From: Ruania halotolerans
GTDB taxonomy: Bacteria; Actinomycetota; Actinomycetes; Actinomycetales; Beutenbergiaceae
Assembly (NCBI RefSeq): GCF_021049285.1
Contig: NZ_CP088017.1
Location: 2,863,380 to 2,927,379, forward strand
DNA: 64,000 nucleotides
Direction of reading: 5' to 3'
Part shown: positions 53,383 to 62,289 of the stretch, piece by piece
Layout of the letters: each line of letters starts with the position of its first letter
Position numbering within the stretch: position 1 is the first letter of the stretch
Notes under the pieces: model-generated
Database searches by the model: none
What the model saw: the letters and a program-made list of their open reading frames with translations, nothing else
What the model was told of the DNA's origin: nothing
Program-made: the position numbers and the translations under genes

Positions 53383-54803
53383 GACCTGATGGCCTGCTCT
53401 TGAGGGACATGGCGCAACAGGACCACTGCGAGTACTGCCCCGAGGGCAGCGATGGCGGCCAGCGCCAAGAGAGCGGCCCCGAACCCCTCGGTCAACTCGG
53501 CAACTGACGGCGTAGCGACGTTTCCTCGGGTGGCGTAGCCGATCGCAATCGCCGAGGCCAGTGCCGCACCTACCGTCGTGCCGACGGCGAAGGACGTCTC
53601 CTCCACCCCCGCCGCCAGCCCCGCGTGCTCCTGCGCAACACCGGTCAACGCGGCGATCTGGCCGGCAACGAACGCGGCACCCATCCCAGCACCGAAGACG
53701 AGAAGTCCAGCCAGCAGGTTCTTCACCACGGTGCCGTCAGGGGTGAGGCTGCTGAGCAGCACACAGGCGATGGCCAACAAGACCAGGCCCCCGCTCGCCA
53801 CGCGACGAAAGCCGGCCCGCGTGACCAGATGCTGCCCGGCAAAGACTGCGATCACGGAGGTGACTGTCATGATCGCCATCGTCAGGCCGAACTGGATCGC
53901 CGAGAGGCCGAGCACTTGCTGGGCGTAGAGGGTCACGATAATCAGCAGACCATCAACGGCGACACCGGCGACCAGAATGACGAGGTTGCCGCCGACGAGC
54001 GTTCGCGAGGCGAAGATGCTCAGCGGCACCAGCGGGACCGGGCTGTACCGCTCGATCACGACGAACATAGCCGTCAAGATCACGGCACCGGCACCGAAGG
54101 CCAAGGTGAACGGGCCGATTCCGTGCTCAGCGATGCGGAACAACGCCAAGAGCGTCAGCACTAGTGCACCGGTGGCGGTGATTGCGCCCGGCAGGTCAAG
54201 CGCCCGCCTATTGCGTACTCCGCGCGGAAGCAGAACGGGGCATACGATCACCACGATCACGCAGACCGGCACGTTCGTGTAGAAGATCCAGGCCCACCCG
54301 ACCCAGTCAGTCAGCACGCCTCCAAGCAGTAGTCCGGCTGATGCGCCGATCCCGCCCAAACCTCCCCAGAGACCGAGCGCTTTGTTGCGCTCAGGTCCTT
54401 CAGGAAAGACGTGCATCAGGATCGATAGCCCGGCCGGTGTCATCACCGCAGCACCCACCCCCTGGAGGACCCGTGCGGCGATCAGCATCTCGCTCGAAAC
54501 GGCCAGGCCGCACCCCAGCGAGGCTGCGGCGAACACCGCGACGGCGGCCATGAACACCCGTCGTTGCCCCATATGGTCTGCCAACCGGCCGCCCAAGAGC
54601 AGCAGCCCGCCCACTGCCACCCCGTAGGCCGTGATCACCCACTGGATCTCCGCCGGTGCGAACCCGACGTCGCGCGCGATAGCCGGTAGCGCGGCGTACA
54701 CGCTCGTGGAGTCCAGGACGCCCATGAACATCGCCATACAGACCACGGCCAGCACCCACCATCGCCGTACCGTCTCCATCACCTGAGTTTCAGTGCTGAC
54801 CAC
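53379..54803 (-). CDS. MFS drug-efflux transporter (DHA2, 14-helix type)
   Basis: About 474 residues with roughly 14 helices. Motif A is GGRLADHMGQRRVF, and motif C-like GGLGGIGASAGLLLGGVL follows. GTG 54803 sits four bases after AGGAGG. The last four bases overlap the sigma factor start, giving an exporter-sigma operon. This differs from the MFS gene at 35-37 kb in sequence but is the same family. Confidence 0.9.
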   Translation of the reverse strand: MVSTETQVMETVRRWWVLAVVCMAMFMGVLDSTSVYAALPAIARDVGFAPAEIQWVITAYGVAVGGLLLLGGRLADHMGQRRVFMAAVAVFAAASLGCGLAVSSEMLIAARVLQGVGAAVMTPAGLSILMHVFPEGPERNKALGLWGGLGGIGASAGLLLGGVLTDWVGWAWIFYTNVPVCVIVVIVCPVLLPRGVRNRRALDLPGAITATGALVLTLLALFRIAEHGIGPFTLAFGAGAVILTAMFVVIERYSPVPLVPLSIFASRTLVGGNLVILVAGVAVDGLLIIVTLYAQQVLGLSAIQFGLTMAIMTVTSVIAVFAGQHLVTRAGFRRVASGGLVLLAIACVLLSSLTPDGTVVKNLLAGLLVFGAGMGAAFVAGQIAALTGVAQEHAGLAAGVEETSFAVGTTVGAALASAIAIGYATRGNVATPSVAELTEGFGAALLALAAIAALGAVLAVVLLRHVPQEQAIRS

Positions 54804-54997
54804 CGCGCCTCCTCTATGGGCCCTGAGCGAACCGGTCCGTTCGGACCGCTCGTAGAGATAGACCCAGGCGAGCCCTCAGAGTCATCGGGTAGCCGGAAAA
54901 GATCCGTCACCGCAGAGAGCGGCGCGGCCAAGGACGCTCCCCCTGCCCGCCGAGCGGCGCTGCTGTACCGGACGCCATCAGGCCAGCACTCAGTTTC

Positions 54998-55014
54998 ATG
55001 ATATTGATAGTCAT
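54998..55014. promoter_or_regulatory. Candidate metal-repressor (Zur/Fur-like) box
   Basis: ATGATATTGATAGTCAT is a partial dyad (ATGA..T.TGA..TCAT) of the size and AT-richness of Fur-family operators in an otherwise GC-rich 328-bp spacer. It lies about 118 bp before the surface-protein gene of the metal-type ABC cluster. Assignment to Zur rather than another Fur-family protein is an inference from the neighbouring genes. The spacer 54804-55131 otherwise shows no hairpin or small gene. Confidence 0.4.
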
Positions 55015-55131
55015 GCGCATTAAGATGTGATCTTCTGGTGCTCGCGTTCGCCTCCGCACCGATGACTCGCGCACATCCACGCCTCATCCGCATTCACACG
55101 TGCCGCTGGACCGGCGCCTGAAAGGACCACG

Positions 55132-57900
55132 ATGCATCACAGACCTGTCACGATCGGTGCCACGACGGGGGTACTGGCACTCGCCCTCAGCGGCCTCATA
55201 CTGGTCTCCCCCGCGGCGGCCCTCGACGGCCACGCACCGGCACCCACCGAGGTGCGCGTCCTCTCCCGCATCCACACCGACGCCGTCTCCACTTTCATCG
55301 ACGATGGCGCGCTGGCGCTGGCGTCACAAGCCGATGTGCCCGAGGGCGACGGCACCCGCCTGGATCCTGCGGCCACCATCTTCCACCTCGACGACGACGC
55401 GAGGACCACGGTCCCACCTGGCTACGACTTCATCGCCGAACCTGGCAGCGAGGTGTGGGTAGCACCTGAGGGCAATCCCATGGGAAGCGAGGGCTATGAA
55501 CAGCTCTGGCCCGGCTTCTCAACCGAATCGGTGCCCGCGGGCGCCCTGGAGAACGATCGGACCGCGTTCACGCTGACCGAGGTCACAGGCCCAGGCGACC
55601 TGGAACTGTACACCGGTAGCGGAGAGAACCTCGATCGACTGTGGTCCAGTGACGACAACGTCGACACCTTCACCATGGGCCGCACGCACATGCACGCGAA
55701 CTGGGCCTTCACCGAACCGGGCACGTATCAGATCGATGTGACCGCCACCGCGGCCGGCACCGGCGGCTCAACTCTCTCGGCGAGTGCGACCTACACGTTC
55801 GTGGTCGGCGATCTCGCCGCTCCGAGGGCCACCAGCACCGACCTGTCCGTCGATGTGAGTGCCATCACCGAGAACGAACGGGTGACACTCACCGCGAGCG
55901 TCCTCCCCGCCGATCTGGACGGCTATGTCGAGTTCTACGACGGTGAGAGGATCCTGGGTCACGAGCGGCTGGACAGTGGCTCGACGAGCATCCAGACCAC
56001 TGCCGTGCGGTTAGGAGTTCGCGAGCTGACAGCGCATTACGTGCCCATGGACACACGCACCGCTGCGCCATCGACGTCCGAGCCGGTCACCGTCACAGTC
56101 CTGGAAGAGGGTGCCGAGGACCAGTTCGGCATCGCCGGCTGGAAGGACACCTACGCCGCCGGCGAGAACGTCGAGCTTTCGGCGCAGGGCGTCAGTCTCG
56201 AGCAGAACGAAGAGCTGCGGTGGCACACCCGTCGATCGGCGTCCGCCGACCAGACCTACGTGAGCATCGGATCCGACCCCCGGATGCTCCCGAATATCTC
56301 GACCCACTGGAACGAGGTGCAGATCCGGCTGTCGGTATGGGACGCGGTGGAGAAGGAGTACACCCAGGAGACGGCATGGCACACCTTCACCGTCAGCGGT
56401 GCCAACCAGGGCTCCGGCGAGCAGCTCACCATCTCGGGGATGAACGAGAGGTACTACCTCGGCGACACGTGGAGCGTCACCGTCGAGCACTCCGGTCTGG
56501 ACGAGGGCGAGACAATCCGTTTCGCCACCCGCTCCTTCCCCTACGGCACCGAATACGACTCGATGGAGTCCCAGCAGGTGCAGGTCGAAGGCACCAGCGT
56601 CACCCTGCAGACGTCATGGATGGACAGCTCGTGGACCGACCAGCCCACGAGTGAGGGGGTGTTGCAGATCGTGTCCTCGGACGGCACGGTCCTGGGACAG
56701 TCGGCACCCTTCGCGCCCTACATCAGCAAGCGCGAGCTCATCCTCACGGGTGGTCAGGACATCTATCGCGTCGGTCAGACGATCGAGCTGAACAGTAGCC
56801 TCGAGCCGGGCCGCGAGGGCCTCGAGTACCAGTGGGGTTACGGCATCAGCCAGTGGCAATTCGAGCCGATTGACGGTGCCACCTCCACCACCGTCTCCCT
56901 GCCGGTGACGGCAGAGATGGACGGCAGGACGCTCGGCCTGCTCGTGAGCGACGCCGCAACCGGCGCGAGTGTCAACTACGCCCCCTTCGAACTCCGGGTG
57001 GTCGACGCTGCCGACGGTGAACAGGTGGTCATCATCGACGGGCTCGGAGCCCACGGCAGCCACTATCACCAGGGCACCACCATCGAACTGCGAGCACTGG
57101 CGGACCCGGCGGCAGCCGATACGGATACCTTCCGCTGGGAGTGGCAACGCCCGGACCAGGCTGACTGGCATCTCATGGAAACAGCGACGGCCGCAGAGCA
57201 CGAGGTCATCGCCGAGCAGGCGCTGGACGGAACTCTGGTTCGGGTCACCATGATGAACGAGGCCGGTGAGGCGCTCGCAACCAGCCCGTCGGCAACGATT
57301 CTCGTCGATGACCACGGCGCCGATCCTCGCCAGAACGTCCAGATCGCCGGGCTCGAGGAGTCGTATACCGCGGGCGAGGAGATCACCCTGACCGCCTCGG
57401 TCGACCCGGACTCGGTGCTGTCGCGGTACGCCTGGACCCTCACCCCGCACGGTGGTGAGCCACGAACCATCGACAGTGGCGGATCCGCACAGCTGGTCCT
57501 GCCCGCCACCGAGGATCTCGACGGCGCCGCGATCAGCGCCGCTCTCGTCTTCGATGACGCCTCGACCTACGTCGCCTCAGAGCCCGTGACACTCGCCGTC
57601 ACCCCAGCACCAGCGGACCCGGACGACGGCACCACCGCCCCGGATGACGACATCACCACTCCGACCGAGGACGGCGCGGCGCCTGGGCAGCAGGAACCCA
57701 GGGACGGCGCAACGCAGGACGAGTCCGGGGACGACGCAGCGCAGGGTGAGAGTGGCACAGGAGGCCCGGGCGCCGGCGCCGCACTTGCGGAGACAGGATC
57801 CGAGAGTATCGGCGCGGGGCTCGTCATGGCCTGCGTGCTGCTCCTGCTCGCAGGTGCCGCGCTCGTGGCACGAGCCAAGCACGCTGGTGAATATCGCTGA
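55132..57900 (+). CDS. LAxTG-anchored surface protein with choice-of-anchor M domain
   Basis: About 922 residues. A Sec signal peptide ends after SPAAA (~residue 30). Residues ~40-235 form a choice-of-anchor M/actinobacterial surface-anchored domain ending at THMHANWAFTEPGTYQIDV (His186, His188). An Ig-like domain (~240-330) follows, then about five ~90-residue Ig-like repeats, several opening with GL/GM..Y..GE/GD (for example GLEESYTAGEEITLTASV). A Thr/Asp/Gly-rich spacer leads to LAETG (885-889), a transmembrane segment and a short basic tail: a class E sortase (LAxTG) signal. It is convergent with the metal-type ABC operon and probably part of the same system. Function is inferred only. 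Confidence 0.88.
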   Translation: MHHRPVTIGATTGVLALALSGLILVSPAAALDGHAPAPTEVRVLSRIHTDAVSTFIDDGALALASQADVPEGDGTRLDPAATIFHLDDDARTTVPPGYDFIAEPGSEVWVAPEGNPMGSEGYEQLWPGFSTESVPAGALENDRTAFTLTEVTGPGDLELYTGSGENLDRLWSSDDNVDTFTMGRTHMHANWAFTEPGTYQIDVTATAAGTGGSTLSASATYTFVVGDLAAPRATSTDLSVDVSAITENERVTLTASVLPADLDGYVEFYDGERILGHERLDSGSTSIQTTAVRLGVRELTAHYVPMDTRTAAPSTSEPVTVTVLEEGAEDQFGIAGWKDTYAAGENVELSAQGVSLEQNEELRWHTRRSASADQTYVSIGSDPRMLPNISTHWNEVQIRLSVWDAVEKEYTQETAWHTFTVSGANQGSGEQLTISGMNERYYLGDTWSVTVEHSGLDEGETIRFATRSFPYGTEYDSMESQQVQVEGTSVTLQTSWMDSSWTDQPTSEGVLQIVSSDGTVLGQSAPFAPYISKRELILTGGQDIYRVGQTIELNSSLEPGREGLEYQWGYGISQWQFEPIDGATSTTVSLPVTAEMDGRTLGLLVSDAATGASVNYAPFELRVVDAADGEQVVIIDGLGAHGSHYHQGTTIELRALADPAAADTDTFRWEWQRPDQADWHLMETATAAEHEVIAEQALDGTLVRVTMMNEAGEALATSPSATILVDDHGADPRQNVQIAGLEESYTAGEEITLTASVDPDSVLSRYAWTLTPHGGEPRTIDSGGSAQLVLPATEDLDGAAISAALVFDDASTYVASEPVTLAVTPAPADPDDGTTAPDDDITTPTEDGAAPGQQEPRDGATQDESGDDAAQGESGTGGPGAGAALAETGSESIGAGLVMACVLLLLAGAALVARAKHAGEYR

Positions 57901-57918
57901 CCCGGCGCCACGATGGAC

Positions 57919-57954
57919 GAGAAGGGCGCGGCCCCGCGGGGCCGCGCCCTTCTC
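57919..57954. terminator. Bidirectional hairpin terminator
   Basis: GAGAAGGGCGCGGCCCC and GGGGCCGCGCCCTTCTC form a perfect 17-bp stem with a two-base centre, between the converging surface-protein gene and the ABC permease gene. No T-tract on the plus side. Confidence 0.85.
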
Positions 57955-57968
57955 CGTGTCGCTCCGCG

Positions 57969-58880
57969 TCAGACCTTGGCGTCCGCCGGCTCCTGGTGCG
58001 CGGCTCCCACCTGGCCGGTGCGCGCGGATCCGGCCCGCAGCTTGCCGAGGAGACCGTGGCGCGGTGCGAGCACCCAGGTGAGCAGGAAGACCGCCGTCGA
58101 GAGCAGCACGATCGAACCGCCGGTCGGCAGATCGATGGCCCAGGAGAGGTACAGCCCCACGAACGCGCAGGAGGCACCGATCGCCGGGGCGAGGACCATC
58201 ATGGCGCCGAGCCGGTCGGTGAGCAGGCGGGCCGTGGCTGGTGGCACCACCAGCAGCGCAACCACCAGCACATTGCCGATCACCTGCACCGAGACCACGA
58301 CAGCGATCGCGACCATCACATAGAGCGCGACGTCCAGTGCAAGCACGGGCAACCCTGCCGAACGGGCCATCTCCCGGTCCAGGCTGACCGCCACGAGTTC
58401 CTTGTGCAGCGCGAACGCCGCACCCAGCATCGCCAGGCCGGCGATCGCGACGACGTACACGTCCGAGTCCGGGATGCCGGTGATCGAGCCGAAGAGAAAA
58501 CTCTGTAACGAACCGGAATAGCCCGGTGCCGTGGAGATGATCACGATGCCGAGCGCGAACGAGGCAACGAAGAAGATCCCGATGATCGAGTCCTCCTTCA
58601 GCCGCCGGTTCTGCGCGACGATCGCCACGCAGATCGCGGTGACGACGCCTGCGACCATGCCGCCCAGCACGAGCGATCCCTGCAGTACGAACGCAACGGC
58701 CAATCCGGGGAACACGGCGTGCGCCACGGAGTGGCCCACGAAGACCATGCCGCGCAACACCACATGAGTGCCGATCACTCCGCAGATGATCGCCGACATC
58801 GCCGCCACCAGCAGCGCCTTCGGCAAGAAGGTCAACATGGGGTTGGTCAGGTCCTGGAAGAACTCGCCGAGGGTCAGCAT
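57969..58880 (-). CDS. Metal-type ABC transporter permease (anchored-repeat system)
   Basis: About 303 residues and eight or nine helices. The ABC-3 (ZnuB/MntB) signature is visible: GMVFVGHSVAHAVFPGLAVA, RRLKEDSIIGIFFVASFALG and the final VVALLVVPPATARLLTDRLG. This is the membrane channel of an importer for zinc, manganese or a related ligand. ATG 58880 shares one base with the ATPase stop (TGATG). The cytosolic C-terminal tail is longer than usual and ends in EPADAKV. Confidence 0.92.
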   Translation of the reverse strand: MLTLGEFFQDLTNPMLTFLPKALLVAAMSAIICGVIGTHVVLRGMVFVGHSVAHAVFPGLAVAFVLQGSLVLGGMVAGVVTAICVAIVAQNRRLKEDSIIGIFFVASFALGIVIISTAPGYSGSLQSFLFGSITGIPDSDVYVVAIAGLAMLGAAFALHKELVAVSLDREMARSAGLPVLALDVALYVMVAIAVVVSVQVIGNVLVVALLVVPPATARLLTDRLGAMMVLAPAIGASCAFVGLYLSWAIDLPTGGSIVLLSTAVFLLTWVLAPRHGLLGKLRAGSARTGQVGAAHQEPADAKV

Positions 58881-59683
58881 CACGCCACCCCCAGCGCGTC
58901 CAGCAGCGGGGAGCCTGCTCGGAAGCCGAACGCCCGGATCCACACGTCAGGGTTGCGCAACTCGGCAGGGGCACCATCGGCCACCACGGTGCGATTGATG
59001 AGGTAGAGCCGATCGAAGGTGTACATGGCCGCCGCGAGATCGTGGGTGGTCATCACCAGAGACCGACCCTCACCGCTCAGTTCGGTGAACAGGTCGGTGA
59101 GGAGCTCCTGGGTGGGGATGTCCAGTCCGGTGAATGGTTCGTCGAGCAGGAGCAACGCGGGGCGCAGTGCGAGGGCACGAGCGACCAGGACGCGCTGGCG
59201 CTGCCCACCGGAGAGCTCTCCGACCGGTCGCCTGGCCAGATGCGACATTCCCACTCGGTCCAATGCCTCATTCGCCGCGCGATAGTCCGCAACCCCGGCC
59301 CGGCGCAGCCACCCGATGGCGCCGACCCGGCCGGAGAGGACCACGTCCGCCACACTGATCGGAAAGTCCCAGGCGAACTCGTGCCGTTGTGGCACGTAGC
59401 CCACCCGGCTCCTGGCCGCCCTGGCGGAGCCGTCGCCAAGGGTGATCTCCCCCGCACGGACCGGGATGAGCCCAAGCACCGAGCGGATCAGGGTGGTCTT
59501 GCCCGCACCGTTCGGCCCGATGAGCCCGGTGAGCTCGCCGGCGCCGGCCGTCAGATTCACGTCTCGCAACACGCTACGCCCGCCGAGATCTACGGCCAGG
59601 CCCCGCACTGAGAGCTCACTCGCGGTGCCAGCACCTGCGGTGCTCATCGGTCTGGCCTCATTCGCGGTGCTCGTCTCAGTCAT
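58880..59683 (-). CDS. Metal-type ABC transporter ATP-binding protein
   Basis: About 267 residues. Walker A GPNGAGKTTL, signature LSGGQRQRVL, Walker B LLLLDEPFTGLD and switch His in LVMTTHDLAAAM. The PQRHEFAWDFPISVADVVLS segment after the Q-loop is characteristic of ZnuC/MntA-like ATPases. ATG 59683 overlaps the end of the upstream surface gene by eight bases. It works with the permease that follows. Confidence 0.92.
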   Translation of the reverse strand: MTETSTANEARPMSTAGAGTASELSVRGLAVDLGGRSVLRDVNLTAGAGELTGLIGPNGAGKTTLIRSVLGLIPVRAGEITLGDGSARAARSRVGYVPQRHEFAWDFPISVADVVLSGRVGAIGWLRRAGVADYRAANEALDRVGMSHLARRPVGELSGGQRQRVLVARALALRPALLLLDEPFTGLDIPTQELLTDLFTELSGEGRSLVMTTHDLAAAMYTFDRLYLINRTVVADGAPAELRNPDVWIRAFGFRAGSPLLDALGVA

Positions 59684-60671
59684 CGCTGTGCTCCCTAGCG
59701 CTCTCACGGTGCGCTTCGGCACGAGCCCGCCGCGAGCGCACCGTACTGACGGTGATCACCGCCCCCAGGAGCACCACCGCTGCAGTGGTGACGATGGCGA
59801 CGATCGGGATCGAGCCCGAGTCGTCCTGATCGGCGACCGGTCGCGCGTCTGCCTCGGACTCGGAGTCGCCTCCATTCGCCGTCGTTGTTCCCTCACCACC
59901 ACGCTCCTGGTCGCCCTCGGCGGCGGGGTAGATGGCCGAGAAGGCCTCGGCCGGGTCCGTTTCCTGCCCGACGGCGAAGCGCAGGATATCCCGGTCGCTC
60001 GCCGTGGTCCCGTCCACCAGTTCCGCGGTGAGTTCGACATCGAGCAGGTAGATGCCGGGTTCGGTGAAGATCCAGTTTCCGTGCACATGCGTGTTGGTAT
60101 CGGCCCAGATGTCCTGCGCTTCGCTCGTATCGGAGGACCACAACAACTCGGCGTCGTCGAAGTTCCCGCTCTGCAAGAACAGGGTGAACTGCCCAGGCCC
60201 GTCCATCCCGTGGAACCGCAAGGTCATCCCCCTGGCCAGTTCGGCCACTACTTCCGGGTCCTGGCTGTTCCAGCCCACCCACGGTGCGTCGAAGTTCTCC
60301 GTTTGCGGCACCACGTAGAGGTCGGCGCCGGCTTCGGCGTCGATGAAGGCGAACTGCTCCTCCTCGGGGGCGGGCAGTACGGCCGCGTCGCCGAGGTGGA
60401 ACACGACGTCGTCCAGTTGCCGCCACACCGCAGGTGCGGTGGTGTCGTCGCGGGCGAGAATCTGCCACTGACCATCGATCAGGCGCGGGCCGACATCGAC
60501 ATGGCCCTCGGTCACGACTACTTGTTCATCGCCGATCTCCTCCCCGGACCCGACGGTCTGGTCCAGCGAGTCGTCAGTGGCGGCCAGTGCCGGGGCGGTG
60601 GTGCCGATGATGACACCGGCGGCAAGCACGCTCGCGCCGAGGAGGCAGGGTACGGTCCGTGTGGGAGACAA
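59676..60671 (-). CDS. Membrane-anchored choice-of-anchor M domain protein
   Basis: About 331 residues. Signal peptide (ends APALA, ~30). Residues ~50-235 are the complete surface-anchored domain: GHVDVGPRLIDGQWQ, DDTTAPAVWRQLDDVVFHLG, APWVGWNSQD and NTHVHGNWIFTEPGIYLLDV (His195, His197). There is an acidic Gly/Ser-rich spacer, and then a single transmembrane helix (SIPIVAIVTTAAVVLLGAVI) with a basic cytosolic tail. There is no LAxTG motif, so this protein stays in the membrane rather than the wall. Its position between solute-binding protein and ATPase genes suggests a ligand relay to the importer. Confidence 0.88.
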   Translation of the reverse strand: MSPTRTVPCLLGASVLAAGVIIGTTAPALAATDDSLDQTVGSGEEIGDEQVVVTEGHVDVGPRLIDGQWQILARDDTTAPAVWRQLDDVVFHLGDAAVLPAPEEEQFAFIDAEAGADLYVVPQTENFDAPWVGWNSQDPEVVAELARGMTLRFHGMDGPGQFTLFLQSGNFDDAELLWSSDTSEAQDIWADTNTHVHGNWIFTEPGIYLLDVELTAELVDGTTASDRDILRFAVGQETDPAEAFSAIYPAAEGDQERGGEGTTTANGGDSESEADARPVADQDDSGSIPIVAIVTTAAVVLLGAVITVSTVRSRRARAEAHRESAREHSDD

Positions 60672-60690
60672 CGCGGGGTCCTCGAATTCT

Positions 60691-62289
60691 CTAGGTCAGG
60701 CATTCGTGTAGGGAATCGGCATTGGCACGCATCATCTCGACGTAAGTGGTGACCTCTTCGTCGAATGCGTCGCCGTAGATCGGGCACACCCGCACGCCCA
60801 GCTCGTCGGCGGTCTGCGTCAGCGTGGAGGATCGGCTGATCAGATTGGGTTCGAGGAAGACCGCGGGGATCTGCAGGTTCTGAATCGTCTGAACGAGGCG
60901 CCTGCGCTCCTGGATACTGGGCTCGGTCGACGGGTTCGGGGTCACGAATCCCGCGATCTCGATGTCGTAGGCCGAACCGAGGTAGCCGAATGCATCATGC
61001 GTGGTGACGAGGTGTCGACGCGGGGCAGGGATATCGGCGATCGTCTCCTCGACGTAGGTGTCGAGCTCCTCCAGCTCGCGGAGATAGTCGCGCGCATTGG
61101 CGCGATACTCCTCAACCCCGTCCGGATCGATCTCGATCGCCGTGTCGCGGATGATCTCCACGTACGCCTGGGCATTGCCGACGTTCTGCCACAGGTGCGG
61201 GTCGATCTCACCGTGCACGTGAGCGCCGAGGACGGCCTGGGGCAACTGGTAGATCTGCTCTCCGGCGCGCCCGAGGAACCGGTACACCGGATCGGGCGGG
61301 ATCTCGTGCAGCGCACGCGTGGGCACGTCGATCACGACATCCTCTGCTGCGTACTCCTGCTGCGTGTGGTCACCACCGCCGTGCGGGTCCGCGAACAGAT
61401 AGATCTGGTCGGAGTCGATGTCAACGGTCACATCGGCGTGGCCTCGGGACAGGACGGTGGAGTCCTCGTGTCCGGGCACTGAGTGCGGATCGACGCCGAC
61501 GGCGAAGGTGAACGTGGTCTCCTCCCCGACGCCCGCAGTGGTAGCGGAGTCCACGGCAACCTCGGCCCGTACGGTGAGCTCGTAGATACCCGGCTCGGTG
61601 AATGCCCAGCTCATGTGGGTGTGGGCATCTGGAGGCAACCGTGTGAGGTCACCGGCATCGAAGCCATCAGTGGAGTCAAGGGAGAACGCCGGTTCACCGA
61701 ACGTCTGCGTGAGATAGGCGAACATGTCCCCCGGGCCGCTCACATCCACGGCATAGAGATTCACCTGGGAACTCCGGTCGGCTCCCAGCTCCGCCCCAGT
61801 TCCGCGCACCCGCATGCCGAGCCAGATCGTGTCCAGGGAGACGTTCTCCACCAGCGGGATGATCTCCGCGGCGTAGCGGACGGCGGACTCGGCGAGGGAG
61901 ACGTTCGGGACGCCGTCGGGAAGGTTCGCGTCCACGGTGCGGATGATCGACTGGTCCTCGAGCATCATGTAGTTCGAAAAGGCCGCATCGGCGTAGGCCA
62001 CGGACCGCACGTCCCGCAGGGTGGGCTCATAGCTGTGCGGATCGGCTCCCTCGGGAACGAGCTGGGTCACCTCCATCCGGTCGCCCACCACATTCTCGGC
62101 GAGATCTGCCACGATGCCCGTGGTGGTGACGATGGAGAGCCCTTCGTCCTCGCTCTGCGCGGCGGGCGCGGCACACCCGGCAAGTCCGGTTCCGAAAGCG
62201 GCGAAGGCTGCGACGATCAGGGCAGGCCGGCGCCGTCCCCACCCGGAATGGACCGGGTGGCGACGAAGATCCCGATCAGCGCCGGACAC
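60691..62289 (-). CDS. Metal-binding lipoprotein with inserted anchor-M domain (solute-binding protein)
   Basis: About 532 residues. Lipobox LAGC (Cys39). The ZnuA/TroA fold is split. Lobe 1 (~51-140) has the first ligand His85 (EGADPHSYEPT). Lobe 2 (~320-532) has His365 (EIDPHLWQNV), His431 (VTTHDAFGYLG), and Asp507 (YGDAF), the usual His-His-His/Glu-Asp set. Between them (~145-300) lies an anchor-M-type domain with DAHTHMSWAFTEPGIYEL (His223, His225) and a His-containing loop (DPHGGGDHTQQEY). GTG 62289 is the start, overlapping the upstream gene by 14 bases. The TIGR-type anchored-repeat solute-binding family has this build. It would capture metal, or a metal-bearing ligand, at the membrane surface. 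Confidence 0.88.
   Translation of the reverse strand: MSGADRDLRRHPVHSGWGRRRPALIVAAFAAFGTGLAGCAAPAAQSEDEGLSIVTTTGIVADLAENVVGDRMEVTQLVPEGADPHSYEPTLRDVRSVAYADAAFSNYMMLEDQSIIRTVDANLPDGVPNVSLAESAVRYAAEIIPLVENVSLDTIWLGMRVRGTGAELGADRSSQVNLYAVDVSGPGDMFAYLTQTFGEPAFSLDSTDGFDAGDLTRLPPDAHTHMSWAFTEPGIYELTVRAEVAVDSATTAGVGEETTFTFAVGVDPHSVPGHEDSTVLSRGHADVTVDIDSDQIYLFADPHGGGDHTQQEYAAEDVVIDVPTRALHEIPPDPVYRFLGRAGEQIYQLPQAVLGAHVHGEIDPHLWQNVGNAQAYVEIIRDTAIEIDPDGVEEYRANARDYLRELEELDTYVEETIADIPAPRRHLVTTHDAFGYLGSAYDIEIAGFVTPNPSTEPSIQERRRLVQTIQNLQIPAVFLEPNLISRSSTLTQTADELGVRVCPIYGDAFDEEVTTYVEMMRANADSLHECLT

Noticed and set aside
54804-55131. Riboswitch upstream of the surface protein
   Set aside because: No conserved riboswitch core or stable paired elements; only the AT-rich partial dyad stands out.
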